DNA of 64,000 nt. It comes from Arthrobacter sp. AQ5-05. Its GTDB lineage: Bacteria > Actinomycetota > Actinomycetes > Actinomycetales > Micrococcaceae. A program made the translations under genes and the position numbers. The DNA lies in contig NZ_QMKQ01000007.1 in NCBI RefSeq assembly GCF_003287975.1, positions 82,516 to 146,515 on the forward strand, in the 5' to 3' direction. Every line of letters begins with the position of its first letter. Position 1 is the stretch's first letter. The notes below the pieces were generated by a model. It did no database searches and was not told the origin of the DNA. It saw only the letters and a list, made by a program, of their open reading frames with translations. This document shows, piece by piece, positions 38,994 to 48,785 of the stretch.

Positions 38994-39130
38994 CGGCAAA
39001 CCGATGCCGTTCTTGATGCTTCCTCATCCCATGGGCCATGGAAAACCCGCTTTCGGCAAGATCTTGCCGGAAGCGGGTTTCTGGACGGGTCGCACCCGCT
39101 GCAAGTCGGCTGGTCGGCAACTTGTTGCCG
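38994..39130. promoter_or_regulatory. Three evenly spaced palindromes upstream of hipB
   Basis: CGGCAA-N4-TTGCCG occurs at 39054-39069 and 39115-39130. A third copy, with one half-site mismatch, is at 38994-39009. Start spacings are 60 and 61 bp, about six helical turns, which favours co-operative or looped binding. These are probably HipB operators. The middle copy is also the core of a longer hairpin. Confidence 0.6.
39043..39080 (-). terminator. Terminator hairpin after the VOC gene, built around an operator
   Basis: AAACCCGCTT (39043-39052) pairs with AAGCGGGTTT (39071-39080) around the palindrome CGGCAAGATCTTGCCG, giving a nearly continuous stem of about 19 bp. On the minus strand GGGTTTTCC follows. 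It lies about 60 nt after the VOC stop and just before hipB. Confidence 0.55.
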
Positions 39131-39139
39131 GTTGAGTGG

Positions 39140-39517
39140 TTATCCGTTCGGTCGCTGCGGCAGGTACTGCACCGCCCACTTGTTGCCGTCCGGATCGGCG
39201 AAGTACACGAAGTGCCCCCACGGCTGGATGTCGACGTCGCTGACGTCCACGCCGTTGGCCTTGAGCTGGTCGTGGGCCTCGTGGATGTCGCTGACCACCA
39301 TCTGCAGGCTCGGCGCCGTCCCGGGGGCCGCGTCGTTCAGGCCCTCGCCGATGGTGATGGAGCAGGCGGAACCCGGCGGGGTCAGCTGGACGAAGCGGAT
39401 CGATTCGGTGGGCCGCTCGTCGTAGTCGGCGTTGAACCCGACCTTGTTGACGTAAAAATCCTTGGCACGGTCCACATCGGACACGGGGACAAACACAAGT
39501 TCAAGTTTCCAGTCCAT
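39140..39517 (-). CDS. VOC (glyoxalase/bleomycin-resistance fold) protein
   Basis: The 125-residue single-domain VOC protein has LELVFVPVSDVDRAKDFYVNKVGF at the N-terminus, DIHEAHDQLKANGVDVSD in the middle and GHFVYFADPDGNKWAVQ at the end, the typical beta-alpha-beta-beta-beta pattern. The metal ligands and substrate are not predictable. I chose the ATG at 39517, which begins the conserved strand. Such genes are common in this family of organisms and four lie in this window. Confidence 0.85.
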   Translation of the reverse strand: MDWKLELVFVPVSDVDRAKDFYVNKVGFNADYDERPTESIRFVQLTPPGSACSITIGEGLNDAAPGTAPSLQMVVSDIHEAHDQLKANGVDVSDVDIQPWGHFVYFADPDGNKWAVQYLPQRPNG

Positions 39518-39553
39518 GCCGCCCACGCTACTGCCGCAACAAAACCCGTGTAA

Positions 39554-39594
39554 AGGGGTTGCGGGGGGCTGCGCACCGCCCGGGGCGAACCCCT
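39554..39594 (-). terminator. Possible terminator after the ABC permease gene
   Basis: AGGGGTT (39554-39560) pairs with AACCCCT (39588-39594) around a GC-rich loop in the 110-nt gap downstream of the permease stop. There is no T tract, so this is weak. Confidence 0.35.
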
Positions 39595-39628
39595 GCAAAG
39601 GGGGAAGCGGGGCACATGCCCCGGTCCG

Positions 39629-41269
39629 TTATTCGGGCATCAGGTCCCTGGCCCGGAAGCGCCAGAACCCGATCGTGGCCAGCACCAGGGCGATGACACC
39701 CAGGACCACCAGGGGCAGCAGGGCGAAGTCCTCGGCCGGGAGCCGCGGGACCGCGCCGAACGGGGTTGCCTTGATGACGTTCTCGGACAGGGAAAACAAT
39801 CCGCCGAACATCGCGGCCATGACCGAGAACCCGTAGACGGCCCACGCGATGCCGGTGCTGGGCCGCGGGATGAACCCCTGGCAGAAGAGCAACACCCCGA
39901 GCATCAGCAGCACCGCCGGCCAGTAGGCGAACGAGGCGGCTGCCATGGCCCCGCCGGTCGCCGCTCCCTGGGAGGATGCCCCGGTGAGGTAGCCGCCGAG
40001 AAGCAGCATCACCGCGGAGCCGACCCCTGCCACCAGGACATGCGCCCACAGCCAGCTGAAGCGTGAGAGCGATCCGGCCAGCTGGCTCTCCAGCCGCCCG
40101 CTTTCCTCCTCGCTGCGTGCCCCGGCCAGCGCCTGCACGGAAAACGCCCCGGCCAGCAGCCCGTTGAACAGCACGAAGATGCCCATCACCCCGTCAAGCA
40201 GGTCGTGCCCGGTGCCCACGAAGGACTTGGCAAACGGGTTGTTGGGGTCCAGCACGGAGGTCATGGCCCTGGCGACCGAACCGAAGAAGAGCCCGGCAAC
40301 CACCGCGCCAAGGAACCAGCCCAGAAGCGAGCCGCGTTGCAGCCGCAGCACCAGGCCCAGCGGGTTGGCCAGCAGCGCCGAGGCGGTTGCCGGGCCGCCG
40401 CGCTCGGGCAGGATGCCGGCACCCAGGTCGCGCAGGGTTTCCAGGCGCAGCGCGAGCGCGCAGCCAAGCACCGCCAGACCCAGCAGAGCCGGCAGCGGCC
40501 ACCAGTTGTCCTGGCCGAAGGAGCGCATGTTCTGTGCCCAGCCAATGGGCGAGAACCAGCTCAGTGCGCTCGGGTTTGTGCCGTTGGCCTGCAGGTCGGC
40601 ACCGGCACGGATGAAATAGAAGAGCGCCAGCAGCGCCACGGCCAGCGAGTTCGCCCCGCGGCTGGTGGTCGCCAGCTGGCCGCAGATCGCCGAGATCGCC
40701 ACGAACGCCAACCCGGTGCCGGCGATGGAGGCGCCCATGGTCCACGATCCGCCGGTCGGCAGCTTCAGGCCCAGGCAGAGCAGGGAGATCAGCAACCCGG
40801 TGACGACGGACAGCGATCCGGCCACCAGGTAGTTGGCCACCGGGTAGGCGTGCCGCCCCAGGGCGGCCGAACGCAGCAGCTCGGTGCGCCCGGTTTCCTC
40901 CTCGGCCCGCCCGTTGCGGGTGACCAGGAAGATCGAGGCGAAGCCCAGTGCGACGGCCAGCGTCATCCAGATCTTGATGACCAGGATGCCGCCGAGCGAG
41001 CCTGCCGCGTAGGGCAGGCCGGTCATGGCCGCCACGGCCGGGGTGTTGGCCACCTGGGCGTAGGCGTCGCGGGCCGCCTGGGTCGGGAAGGCCTCCTGCT
41101 GGGAGCCGTAGACGATCGGGATCATCACGGCCAGCACCGCCGCCCAGATGGCCAGCCGCAGCCAGTTGCGGCGCAGGATGAATTTCACGGCCATCCCCAC
41201 CCCGGACAGGGAACCGGTGGAGGCCACGGTGCCGCGGGAGGCGCGGCCCGGGGCTGTCGCGCTGCTCAT
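39629..41269 (-). CDS. ABC transporter permease (antibiotic-exporter type)
   Basis: The 546-residue membrane protein has about 12 hydrophobic segments in two similar halves (roughly 28-245 and 305-545), like the COG3559-type ABC exporters of polyketide or other drugs. It begins at the ATG 41267-41269, which overlaps the stop of the ATPase gene (ATGA). Each half has an acidic motif after a helix ([42 protein letters not shown]), typical of this family. The substrate is unknown. Confidence 0.85.
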   Translation of the reverse strand: MSSATAPGRASRGTVASTGSLSGVGMAVKFILRRNWLRLAIWAAVLAVMIPIVYGSQQEAFPTQAARDAYAQVANTPAVAAMTGLPYAAGSLGGILVIKIWMTLAVALGFASIFLVTRNGRAEEETGRTELLRSAALGRHAYPVANYLVAGSLSVVTGLLISLLCLGLKLPTGGSWTMGASIAGTGLAFVAISAICGQLATTSRGANSLAVALLALFYFIRAGADLQANGTNPSALSWFSPIGWAQNMRSFGQDNWWPLPALLGLAVLGCALALRLETLRDLGAGILPERGGPATASALLANPLGLVLRLQRGSLLGWFLGAVVAGLFFGSVARAMTSVLDPNNPFAKSFVGTGHDLLDGVMGIFVLFNGLLAGAFSVQALAGARSEEESGRLESQLAGSLSRFSWLWAHVLVAGVGSAVMLLLGGYLTGASSQGAATGGAMAAASFAYWPAVLLMLGVLLFCQGFIPRPSTGIAWAVYGFSVMAAMFGGLFSLSENVIKATPFGAVPRLPAEDFALLPLVVLGVIALVLATIGFWRFRARDLMPE

Positions 41270-42222
41270 CGCGCACCGCCCGCATGTGCGTGGGCGCGGC
41301 GCCCGGGCTTGGCGGCCGCCGGATCCAGCGGCAGTCCGCCGTAGTGGCGCAGGAACAGGTCCTCGAGCGACGGCGGGGTCGAAACCAGGGAACGGGGCGA
41401 GTACCTGGAAAGCGCCTCGAGCACGTCCCCCAGGTCTTCCTCGCCGACGGTGAAGGTGGCCTTGGGCCCGTCGAGGACCAGGTCGTTGATGCCCGGGACC
41501 GAGGCAAGCGCGGAGGTGCTTCCGGCCAGCAGCACCGAGACGGTGGTGCGGTGCAGGTGGCGCAGCGCATCGAGGCGTCCGGCCTCCACGGTCTGGCCCT
41601 CGCGGATGATGGTGACTGTGTCGCAGAGCTTTTCGACCTCGGCGAAGATGTGGCTGGAGAGCAGCACGCTGCGGCCCTCCGCCTTCACCTCGCGGATGCA
41701 GGCGGTGAAGACCTGCTCCATCAGCGGGTCAAGGCCGGATGTCGGCTCGTCCAGCAGCAGCAGCTCGGCGTCCGAGGCCAGGGCCGCGACCAGGGCGACC
41801 TTCTGCCGGTTGCCCTTGGAGTAGCTGCGGGCCTTCTTGGTGGGGTCCAGGTCGAAGCGTTCGAGCAGCCCATCGCGCTTGGCTTCATCCACTCCCCCGC
41901 GCAGGGCCGCCAGGATGCCGATGGCCTGGCCGCCGGTGAGATTGGGCCACAGGGCCACCTCTCCGGGCACGTAGGCGATGCGCCGGTGCAGTGCAACGGC
42001 ATCGTCCCACGGGTCACCGCCAAGCATCTTCACGCTGCCCGAATCGGCTCGCAGCAACCCGAGCAGGATGCGGATGGTGGTCGACTTGCCCGAACCGTTG
42101 GGCCCGAGGAATCCGGCGACCTCTCCGGCCTCGACATGCAGATCCAGTCCCGCCAGGGCCGCGGTGCGCCCGAAATGCTTGTGCAGGTCGGTCACCGAGA
42201 TGGCCTGGGTGTTGGTGGACAT
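41266..42222 (-). CDS. ABC transporter ATP-binding protein
   Basis: The 318-residue ATPase has Walker A (GPNGSGKS, 40-47), the signature YSKGNRQK (134-141), Walker B (LLLLDEP, 154-160) and the H-loop (LLSSHI). It is probably the motor of a drug exporter with the permease encoded 4 nt overlapping downstream. The C-terminal 90 residues are an accessory region seen in DrrA-type subunits. The whole unit, TetR gene, ATPase and permease, is transcribed leftwards. Confidence 0.93.
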   Translation of the reverse strand: MSTNTQAISVTDLHKHFGRTAALAGLDLHVEAGEVAGFLGPNGSGKSTTIRILLGLLRADSGSVKMLGGDPWDDAVALHRRIAYVPGEVALWPNLTGGQAIGILAALRGGVDEAKRDGLLERFDLDPTKKARSYSKGNRQKVALVAALASDAELLLLDEPTSGLDPLMEQVFTACIREVKAEGRSVLLSSHIFAEVEKLCDTVTIIREGQTVEAGRLDALRHLHRTTVSVLLAGSTSALASVPGINDLVLDGPKATFTVGEEDLGDVLEALSRYSPRSLVSTPPSLEDLFLRHYGGLPLDPAAAKPGRRAHAHAGGAR

Positions 42223-42232
42223 GGATTTCTCC

Positions 42233-42907
42233 TTACCGTTTCACGGTTTCTCCCGCGAGGCCCGCGGGCGGGTTCCTGGTTCCGGCCAGGAAGGCCAGGT
42301 ATTCATCGAGGTACTCCCGGCTGGTGAACAGCCCCTCGGTGTACAGCTCGAGGGTCGGCAGCACGGCCTCGGTGTAGTAGCGCTCCATCACCGCACCGAA
42401 GTCGTCCAGCGGCAGCTCGGGACGCATGGCGAAGCCGACCACCATGGCGCCGATCGATTGCTGGACCAGGAAGCGCACGCGCGCCTCCTCGTCGCGGCTG
42501 GGAACGATGATTCCCCGTTCCACGGCGTCGCGGGAGAATTCCAGGGCCTCGGCGACCATGTGATCGATGAAGTCCTTTCCCGCGTCCCCTCCCTCGCGGA
42601 CCGAGCGCAGGATGTAGACCAGCAGGATCCCTCCCTCGCGCGAGGACGGGAACTGGGCGAAGAGCTGCCGGGGCGAGGTATTGAGGCTTTCGTTCTTCAG
42701 TGCGCGGTAGCGGGCAAGCACCGTGGCATCGCATTCGGCGCGCAGCGCTTCCTTGGACCCGAAGTGGTGGCGGACCAGGCCCGCGCTGACCTGGGCCCGG
42801 GCGGCAATGGCACGCAGGGATTCATCGAACCCGTGCGCTGCGAAGCCCTCGATGGCGGCGTCGCGCAGCCGGGCCCGTCCGGTCAGGTCTTCACGGGCTG
42901 TACTCAT
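42233..42907 (-). CDS. TetR-family transcriptional regulator
   Basis: The 224-residue protein has an N-terminal TetR DNA-binding domain (about 10-65, [39 protein letters not shown]) and a large C-terminal ligand domain. It lies 10 nt upstream of the ABC ATPase gene, so it probably represses its own operon and is released by a substrate of the exporter. The start is the ATG at 42905-42907; the leader is short, about 20 nt beyond a candidate -10 box. Confidence 0.9.
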   Translation of the reverse strand: MSTAREDLTGRARLRDAAIEGFAAHGFDESLRAIAARAQVSAGLVRHHFGSKEALRAECDATVLARYRALKNESLNTSPRQLFAQFPSSREGGILLVYILRSVREGGDAGKDFIDHMVAEALEFSRDAVERGIIVPSRDEEARVRFLVQQSIGAMVVGFAMRPELPLDDFGAVMERYYTEAVLPTLELYTEGLFTSREYLDEYLAFLAGTRNPPAGLAGETVKR

Positions 42908-42915
42908 GTGCAGGA

Positions 42916-42935
42916 CGCTACTCGCGTGTATAGCG
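42916..42935 (-). promoter_or_regulatory. Candidate TetR operator overlapping a -10 box
   Basis: The inverted repeat CGCTA-N10-TAGCG surrounds TATACA on the minus strand, about 20 nt upstream of the TetR start. A regulator bound here would cover the promoter. The arms are only 5 bp, so this is a suggestion. Confidence 0.35.
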
Positions 42936-42996
42936 CTCGGCAAGAGGTCCAAGGTCCCGATTTTTCAGGGCAGGAACAACCGGCCGGAAACCCCGT

Positions 42997-43150
42997 TCAG
43001 GCAGTGGCTTCGGCCTCGTTGGCCAAGGTCCCGGCGACGCGGTTGGCTTCCCGCCCGGAGAGCACCGGGAAGGCCGCAGCGACCAGGTAACCGGCACCGG
43101 TGAGCGTGAAGGCCACGGCAAACCACCCGGGGAGGCAGAGCAGCGCGGCA
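42997..43150 (-). pseudogene. C-terminal remnant of a membrane protein
   Basis: The minus-strand frame ending at 42997 reads LPGWFAVAFTLTGAGYLVAAAFPVLSGREANRV, which resembles the last transmembrane helix and tail of a transporter (MFS-like). No matching upstream part is seen, and the rest of the 480-nt gap between the TetR gene and dnaE2 shows no other gene. Confidence 0.35.
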
Positions 43151-43385
43151 GCTTCTGCTCCCTGACCATCGGGGCCAAGACCCAATCATGAGGGGAAGCA
43201 CTCCCACCAATTCCATGTCCGCCTCCAGCTGCCGTTTTCCGTCCGCCCGAGTCAACCAGCGCTCGCATCCCCGGCCAAATCCCCGCTGCCGGGGAATCGA
43301 CGCAGCGCCCCGGTTGCGATGTGAATGGGTGTGAAAAGTGTTTATGGATGCTTTTCGCATCATTTCAGGGGTTGTCCCGGGGCGT

Positions 43386-46300
43386 TCAGGCACCCAGGTA
43401 GCCGCGGGTGTCCAGGTCCTCGGCGGCCATGCGCGCCGCCAGCGACCGCTCGGCCTCCCGCACCGGCCTGGCGGCGGAGGAGCCGAAGCTCCCGTTGCGG
43501 GCGCGTGCGGGGTCGGACAGGTGGCCGGGGTCCGGCAGCGTGGATTTTTCCGACAGGTCCCAGGCATCCAGCGCCTGCAGGCCGATGCCGCGCGGTCCGG
43601 TGCGCCGGGTGAGCCCGTGGATCAGCAGCAGCCTGGTGGAAAAGAGCAGCGGGCCGCAACGCTGTTGGGCCTCGTGGAAGAACGTGGCATCCACGCAGCC
43701 GGTCCCGTCGTCAACCGAGATGAACACCACCCGCCGCCCGCCGCGCATCGGCGGGGTCTGGGTGGCAACGCGCACCCCGGCCACCAGGACCTCGGTGCCG
43801 TTGCGCATGCCCAGCAGGTCCGCGGAGTGCGAGACGCCCAGCGACCGCAGCAGCGGGGCGCGGGATTCCATCAGGTGGGCGGTGACGTCGATGGACATCA
43901 GGTCCAGTTCGGTGCGCACCACCTCATCCAGCGGCGTTTGCGCCGCCCCGATGGCCATGTTGGCAAGGTCCAGGTCCCCCAGCGGCAAGGCCAGCTGCCC
44001 GGGAATCGGCCGATAGCGCTGCGGCAGCGCCCTGCCGGCCGGTGCCCGCAGGTGCTCGATGAGATCGGCCCGGTTCCCGCGCCCGGTGCGCGCCTGCAGC
44101 GAATCGAAGGCACCCAGGGCCGCAAAGTGGTTCAGCGAGGTGCGACCGAGCCCGGAGCGGGCGCGCACGTCGGCGATCGAGTCGTAGGGCTGCCCGGCCG
44201 CCACCCTCAGGACCTCGCGCTCGGAGACCGAGCGGATCCCGCGCAGCGAGAGCCTGATCCCGTACCGCCCCGGTGGTGCCGCGCCCGCGGCCCGCGGCAC
44301 CACCGGAAGCTGTGCGGGAGGCAGCAGCCCGTCAAGCTTTTCGACCTTGTAGCCGGGTGACGAGCGGTTGATGTCCAGCGGCAGGATCGCGATGCCCATG
44401 CGCCGGGCCTCGGCGACCAGCAGGCGCTTGGGGTACATGCCCGGGTCGTGTTCCCAGATGCCGGCCAGGAAGGCCTCGGGGTGGTGGGCCTTGAGCCAGG
44501 CCGAGTGGTAGGTGGGCACGGCGAAGGCGGCCCCGTGGGCCTTGCAGAAGCCGAAGGAACCGAAGGCCGCCAGGGTGTGCCAGACCTCGTCGATGACGTC
44601 CAGCGAGTAGTCGCGGCCCAGCGCCCGGGAGCGGAAGAGCGCCTCGACCGCGGGTTCGGCGTGCGGGTTTCCCAGCAACCGGCGGTAGACATCGGCCTGG
44701 GCCAACCCGCAACCGGTCATCACATCGAAGATCCGCAGCACCTGTTCGTGGAAGACGGTGACCCCGTGGGTCTCGGCGAGCGCCGGTGCCAGGTTTGGGT
44801 GGGGGTATTTTTCGGGTGCGAAGCCGTGGCGGTTTTCCAGGTAGGGCTTGACCATGTTGGATTTCATGGGTCCGGGGCGGAAGAGGGAGATGTCGATGAT
44901 GAGGTCGTTGAATTCGCGGGGGGCGAGTTTGCCGATGAGTTCGCGTTGTCCGGGGGATTCGATCTGGAAGCAGCCCAGGGTGTGGGTGGAGCGGATGAGT
45001 TCGAAGGTGGGTTCGTCGTCCAGCGGGACCAGGGCGAGGTCGATGGCGCCGTTGGGCCCGATGTAGTCCGGGATTTCGCCAGGCGCTTCTCCCCTGTGTC
45101 CCCCCGCCTTGGCGACTGCCTGGGCGTCGGGGTGGAGGCGTTGGATTTCTTCCAGTGCGTAGGTGATGGCCGATTGCATGCGCACCCCCAGGACGTCGAG
45201 CTTGAGCATGCCCATGGGGTCCATGTCGTGTTTGTCGAATTGGCTCATGGGCAGGGAGATGCCGCTGGGCTCGACGGGGGTGCGGTCGCGCAGGTGTGCG
45301 TCGGAGAGGATGACGCCGCAGGGGTGCATGGAGATGTGGCGGGGCAGCCGGTCGAGGCGTTCGGTGAGGTCCACGAGCAGGTCGAGCTGTTTTTCGGTGC
45401 CGAGGCGGTCGGCGAAGGGTGCGAGTTCGGGTTTTTCCTCGAGGGCTTCGCGGAAGGATGAGGCGGAGAAGCGCCAGAGTTGCTTGGCGATCGTATCGAT
45501 GTCCTCTTCCTCCATGCCCAGGGCGGCTCCGGCGTCGCGCACCGCTCCCCGGGCACGGTAGCTGTTTTGCATGCTCATGAGGCTGACGCGCTCGCTGCCG
45601 AAGCGTTCGAAGATCTCGCGGTAGATCTCGTGGCGCCTGGCTGATTCGACGTCGATGTCGATGTCGGGCAGGGTGGCGCGGTCGCGGGAGAGGAAGCGTT
45701 CGAAGAGCAGGTCGTGGGCCAGGGGGTTTACCTGGCTGATGCCGATGAGGTAGTTGACCAGTGAGGAGGCTCCCGACCCCCGTGCGGCGGAGCGTATCCC
45801 CAGGCGGGTGATCATGGAGCTGACTTCGGCGACGGTGAGGAAGTAGGGGGCGAAGCCGAGGTCGGCGATGGTGGACAGCTCGGCCTCCAGGCGGTGTCGC
45901 ATGAGCGGGTCGTTGGCCTGTGCGGGGATGAGGCGGGTGATGCCCGCCTCGGCGCGGGAGGCGAGTTCGTTTTCGGGGTTGCCGGTGATGCCGATGATGT
46001 GGGCCTCGGGGACGACGGGGATCGACCATCCGGTGTCGGGGATCGGGTCCAGGCGTGCCCAGTCGGCGAGCGCTGCGGTGTTGCGCAGCAGTGTCGCGGC
46101 CAGGGAGGTGTTGGAGGCGGAGCGGGCGATCTCGGTGGCGAGGTGGTGCATGTGTTCGGCGGGTTTGAGCCAGCCCTGTCCGTTGGGTTGGATGTCGTTG
46201 AGGGTTTCCAGGGAGGACAGGGCGCGTGCGGAGTCCAGGACGTCGGCGGTTGCCGCTCCGTCGGGGTCTGCGTAGCGCACGGCGTTGGTCAGTACGGGGG

Positions 46301-46955
46301 CGATGCCCACATCGGTGGCGCAGCGCAGCATGCGGATGGCGTGTGCGGTGCTGAGTTTCTCCCCGGGGCTGTTCAGGTGCGTGGTGATCTCCACCCGCAG
46401 GGCGCTGGCCCCCAGCAGGGAGCGCCAGGTGCGCAGCAGGGTGCGGGCCTGGGTGTAGTGGCGGTGTCCGGTGGCCAGGCCGATGTCTGAGCCCGGTCCC
46501 AACAGGATGGTGAGCAGTGCTTCCCCGTCGGGGCCCAGTGCGTGGGTGGCCAGTTCCTCGCGGGTGATCCCCACGGAGGGCTTGGCGACCCCGGCGGGTG
46601 TGGTGGTTTGGTGTGCGGCGGTGACCAGGTGGCAGAGGGCGGCGTATCCGGCGCCGTTGCTGTGCCCCTTGGCCAGGGCGATGATGCGTCCCGCGATGCG
46701 CATCGGCGGTGGCTTGCCGTGGGGCGCGGGGTGGGGTGGGGGTTCGAGGATGGCCAGGTCGACTCCGAGGATGGGGTCGATGCCGTGTCCGATGCAGGCC
46801 TTGAGGTGCTTGACGCTTCCGTAGAGTCCGTCGCGGTCGGTGATTGCCAGTGCGTCCGCGCCGTCGGCGAGCGCGGCGGAGACCAGGTCCTTGGGCCAGG
46901 AGACCCCGTAGTGTGCGCTGAAGGCGGAGGCGACGTGCAGGTGGGTGAAGCTCAT
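43386..46955 (-). CDS. dnaE2: Error-prone DNA polymerase III alpha subunit DnaE2
   Basis: DnaE2 is the translesion replicase of actinobacteria, induced by DNA damage. The 1189-residue protein starts with a PHP domain (FTHLHVASAF), carries the catalytic DIDID at 431-435 and the AARGSGASSLVNY block before it, followed by the beta-binding and HhH regions and a C-terminal OB-fold (about 1030-1115). It normally works with ImuA' and ImuB, which are not adjacent here. A perfect SOS box lies 190 nt upstream. The ATG at 46953-46955 starts at the conserved MSFTHLHVAS. Confidence 0.94.
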   Translation of the reverse strand: MSFTHLHVASAFSAHYGVSWPKDLVSAALADGADALAITDRDGLYGSVKHLKACIGHGIDPILGVDLAILEPPPHPAPHGKPPPMRIAGRIIALAKGHSNGAGYAALCHLVTAAHQTTTPAGVAKPSVGITREELATHALGPDGEALLTILLGPGSDIGLATGHRHYTQARTLLRTWRSLLGASALRVEITTHLNSPGEKLSTAHAIRMLRCATDVGIAPVLTNAVRYADPDGAATADVLDSARALSSLETLNDIQPNGQGWLKPAEHMHHLATEIARSASNTSLAATLLRNTAALADWARLDPIPDTGWSIPVVPEAHIIGITGNPENELASRAEAGITRLIPAQANDPLMRHRLEAELSTIADLGFAPYFLTVAEVSSMITRLGIRSAARGSGASSLVNYLIGISQVNPLAHDLLFERFLSRDRATLPDIDIDVESARRHEIYREIFERFGSERVSLMSMQNSYRARGAVRDAGAALGMEEEDIDTIAKQLWRFSASSFREALEEKPELAPFADRLGTEKQLDLLVDLTERLDRLPRHISMHPCGVILSDAHLRDRTPVEPSGISLPMSQFDKHDMDPMGMLKLDVLGVRMQSAITYALEEIQRLHPDAQAVAKAGGHRGEAPGEIPDYIGPNGAIDLALVPLDDEPTFELIRSTHTLGCFQIESPGQRELIGKLAPREFNDLIIDISLFRPGPMKSNMVKPYLENRHGFAPEKYPHPNLAPALAETHGVTVFHEQVLRIFDVMTGCGLAQADVYRRLLGNPHAEPAVEALFRSRALGRDYSLDVIDEVWHTLAAFGSFGFCKAHGAAFAVPTYHSAWLKAHHPEAFLAGIWEHDPGMYPKRLLVAEARRMGIAILPLDINRSSPGYKVEKLDGLLPPAQLPVVPRAAGAAPPGRYGIRLSLRGIRSVSEREVLRVAAGQPYDSIADVRARSGLGRTSLNHFAALGAFDSLQARTGRGNRADLIEHLRAPAGRALPQRYRPIPGQLALPLGDLDLANMAIGAAQTPLDEVVRTELDLMSIDVTAHLMESRAPLLRSLGVSHSADLLGMRNGTEVLVAGVRVATQTPPMRGGRRVVFISVDDGTGCVDATFFHEAQQRCGPLLFSTRLLLIHGLTRRTGPRGIGLQALDAWDLSEKSTLPDPGHLSDPARARNGSFGSSAARPVREAERSLAARMAAEDLDTRGYLGA

Positions 46956-47146
46956 GTCGCTGCCCCATGCCGTGCCGGGAGGTTTGTGCGGCCATCGCTT
47001 GGTGTTGCCATGATGGTGCTTGCCCCTCCCCTTGTCCAGTGGCGCTCCCCGGTCCCCCGGCGGGTTGCGCCTGCGGGCACGTGCCTTGGTGTTCCTCGGC
47101 GCCTGGGGTCGTGCGGCTGGGCGAGGAGGGGGACGAATTCATTCTA

Positions 47147-47164
47147 TTAGAACATGCGTTCTAA
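47147..47164 (-). promoter_or_regulatory. Perfect actinobacterial SOS box (LexA site) upstream of dnaE2
   Basis: TTAGAACATGCGTTCTAA contains GAAC-N4-GTTC, the LexA operator consensus of actinobacteria, with 7-bp matching arms. It lies 192 nt before the dnaE2 start, with no gene between, so dnaE2 should be induced by DNA damage. Confidence 0.88.
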
Positions 47165-47274
47165 TCAAGTCCTCCGGCCGGCTCCCGCGGAGGCCTCCCG
47201 GGCCGCGGGGCCGGCTCCCGCCGCTGACCTGCGGCTGGAAGCCGGCCGGTGAGAAGGCCCACTACTGGTGCGGC

Positions 47275-48639
47275 CTAGATTCCTTCGTCGCTTCGCAGCC
47301 GGTCCAGGGCCACGAGGTAGGCCTCGGTGTAGCTGGGGAATTGCGGGGCCATGTCGCGCAGCACCTCTAGCGGGATTTCCGCCCTGATGGCCAGGGAAGC
47401 CAGGTGGATCCACTCGCTGGCTTGCGGGGCGATGGCCCAGGCTCCGATGACGACCCGCCGGTGCCGATCCACCAGGAGGCCCAGGTCCCCTCGCGGGTCC
47501 TGCTCATAGGTCCAGGGCCGGGCGATGGCTTCGGGCAGGTTGACCTGGATGGACGCCGCGTCGATTCCGCGCCCCTCGGCCGCATCCCGGGTCAGGCCCA
47601 CTGCGGCGATCTCCGGGCTGGCGAACACCACGCGCGGGATCCCGTCGTAGCTTGCGCTTCTTTCCCTGCCCAGGATGCAGTCGGCCACGATGCGACCCTG
47701 GTACTTGGCCACATGGGTGAAGGGCATGATCCCGGTGACGTCCCCGATGGCCCAGAGCCCCTCGGCGGCCCAGCAGTGATCGTCAACCCGCACACCGCCC
47801 TTCCCATCCAGGGTCGCCCCGGCGCGTGCCACCTCTAGGCCTTCGGCGCGCGGGGCCCTTCCGGTGGCGAAGACGACCGCATCGACCGAGACCTCCCCGC
47901 CCGCCCGCAGCTCCAGGATGCTGGCTCCGCCCTCCCCGCGCCGCCCGCTGGCCACGGTGCTGCCGGCCAGCACCTTGACCCCGAGCCGGCGCAGGTGCTC
48001 CTCGGCGAGCGCGGAGACCTCGGGCTCCTCGCGCCGCAGCAGCCGGGCGCCGCGGTTCAGCATGGTGACTTGGACCCCGAATCCGGCCAGGAAGAAGGCC
48101 GCCTCCAGCGCCACAGCGGATCCGCCCACGATGGCCACGGATTTCGGCAGCGTCGCCAGGGTGTAGAGCTCGCGGTTGGTCCAGGCGGTGATCTCCCCGA
48201 TGCCCGGGAAGTCCGGGAGCACGGGGACGGCTCCCGTGGCGATGACGATGTGGTGCGCCAGGTATTGGTTCCCGTTGGCGCTTAGGTGTCCCGGTCCGGT
48301 GATTGTCGCCTTGCCGCGCACCACGGTTGCCCCGCGCTTGGCGTACCCCTGCTCCTGGGCGCTGTCGTCGAGGTGCCGGGCCATGTAGTCGCGGTATTCC
48401 CGGGCCTTTTCCCAGTCCAGGGCGCTTTCGGCGGCTCCGGCCGCACCGGCCGCCTCGATGTTCACCTCGGGTCCGCGCAGGACGGTCTTGGAGGGGACGC
48501 AGGCCCAGTAGGCGCATTCCCCGCCGATGAGCTCGGCCTCGAAGACGACGACCTTCTTGCCCGCGGTGAGCAGCCGGTCGGCGGCGACCTCGCCGCCGGG
48601 CCCCATGCCGATGATCGCGGCATCGAATATTTCTTGCAT
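47275..48639 (-). CDS. FAD-dependent pyridine nucleotide-disulfide oxidoreductase
   Basis: The 454-residue flavoprotein has the FAD-binding GMGPGG (11-16), a redox-type CxxxxC (C42 and C47 in GECAYWACVPSKT), an NAD(P)H-binding Rossmann motif (VGGSAVALEAAFFL), a second FAD motif (GLWAIGDVTG) and a C-terminal dimerisation domain. It belongs with lipoamide dehydrogenase and mercuric reductase-like enzymes, but its substrate is unclear. The ATG at 48637-48639 follows GGAG. The C-terminal HP-type catalytic His-Glu pair is not obvious, so the reaction may differ from the classic disulfide reductases. Confidence 0.88.
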   Translation of the reverse strand: MQEIFDAAIIGMGPGGEVAADRLLTAGKKVVVFEAELIGGECAYWACVPSKTVLRGPEVNIEAAGAAGAAESALDWEKAREYRDYMARHLDDSAQEQGYAKRGATVVRGKATITGPGHLSANGNQYLAHHIVIATGAVPVLPDFPGIGEITAWTNRELYTLATLPKSVAIVGGSAVALEAAFFLAGFGVQVTMLNRGARLLRREEPEVSALAEEHLRRLGVKVLAGSTVASGRRGEGGASILELRAGGEVSVDAVVFATGRAPRAEGLEVARAGATLDGKGGVRVDDHCWAAEGLWAIGDVTGIMPFTHVAKYQGRIVADCILGRERSASYDGIPRVVFASPEIAAVGLTRDAAEGRGIDAASIQVNLPEAIARPWTYEQDPRGDLGLLVDRHRRVVIGAWAIAPQASEWIHLASLAIRAEIPLEVLRDMAPQFPSYTEAYLVALDRLRSDEGI

Positions 48640-48785
48640 TAGAGCACTCCCGTGTTCGCGTTCCTCGCGGCCGTCATCCAGGCACCTGCCCCCAGCCTTG
48701 CACCTGATGCGGCCAACGACCAGAGCCTGCCCTTCGCCCGCCGGTGGCGCCGGAGGGATTTCGGGGCCAGCCAGGCCGGCCTGAG

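Noticed and set aside
44332..47142. A 936-codon frame overlapping dnaE2
   Set aside because: It is rich in Arg, Pro and His without conserved motifs, and dnaE2 is clearly conserved in the other frame.
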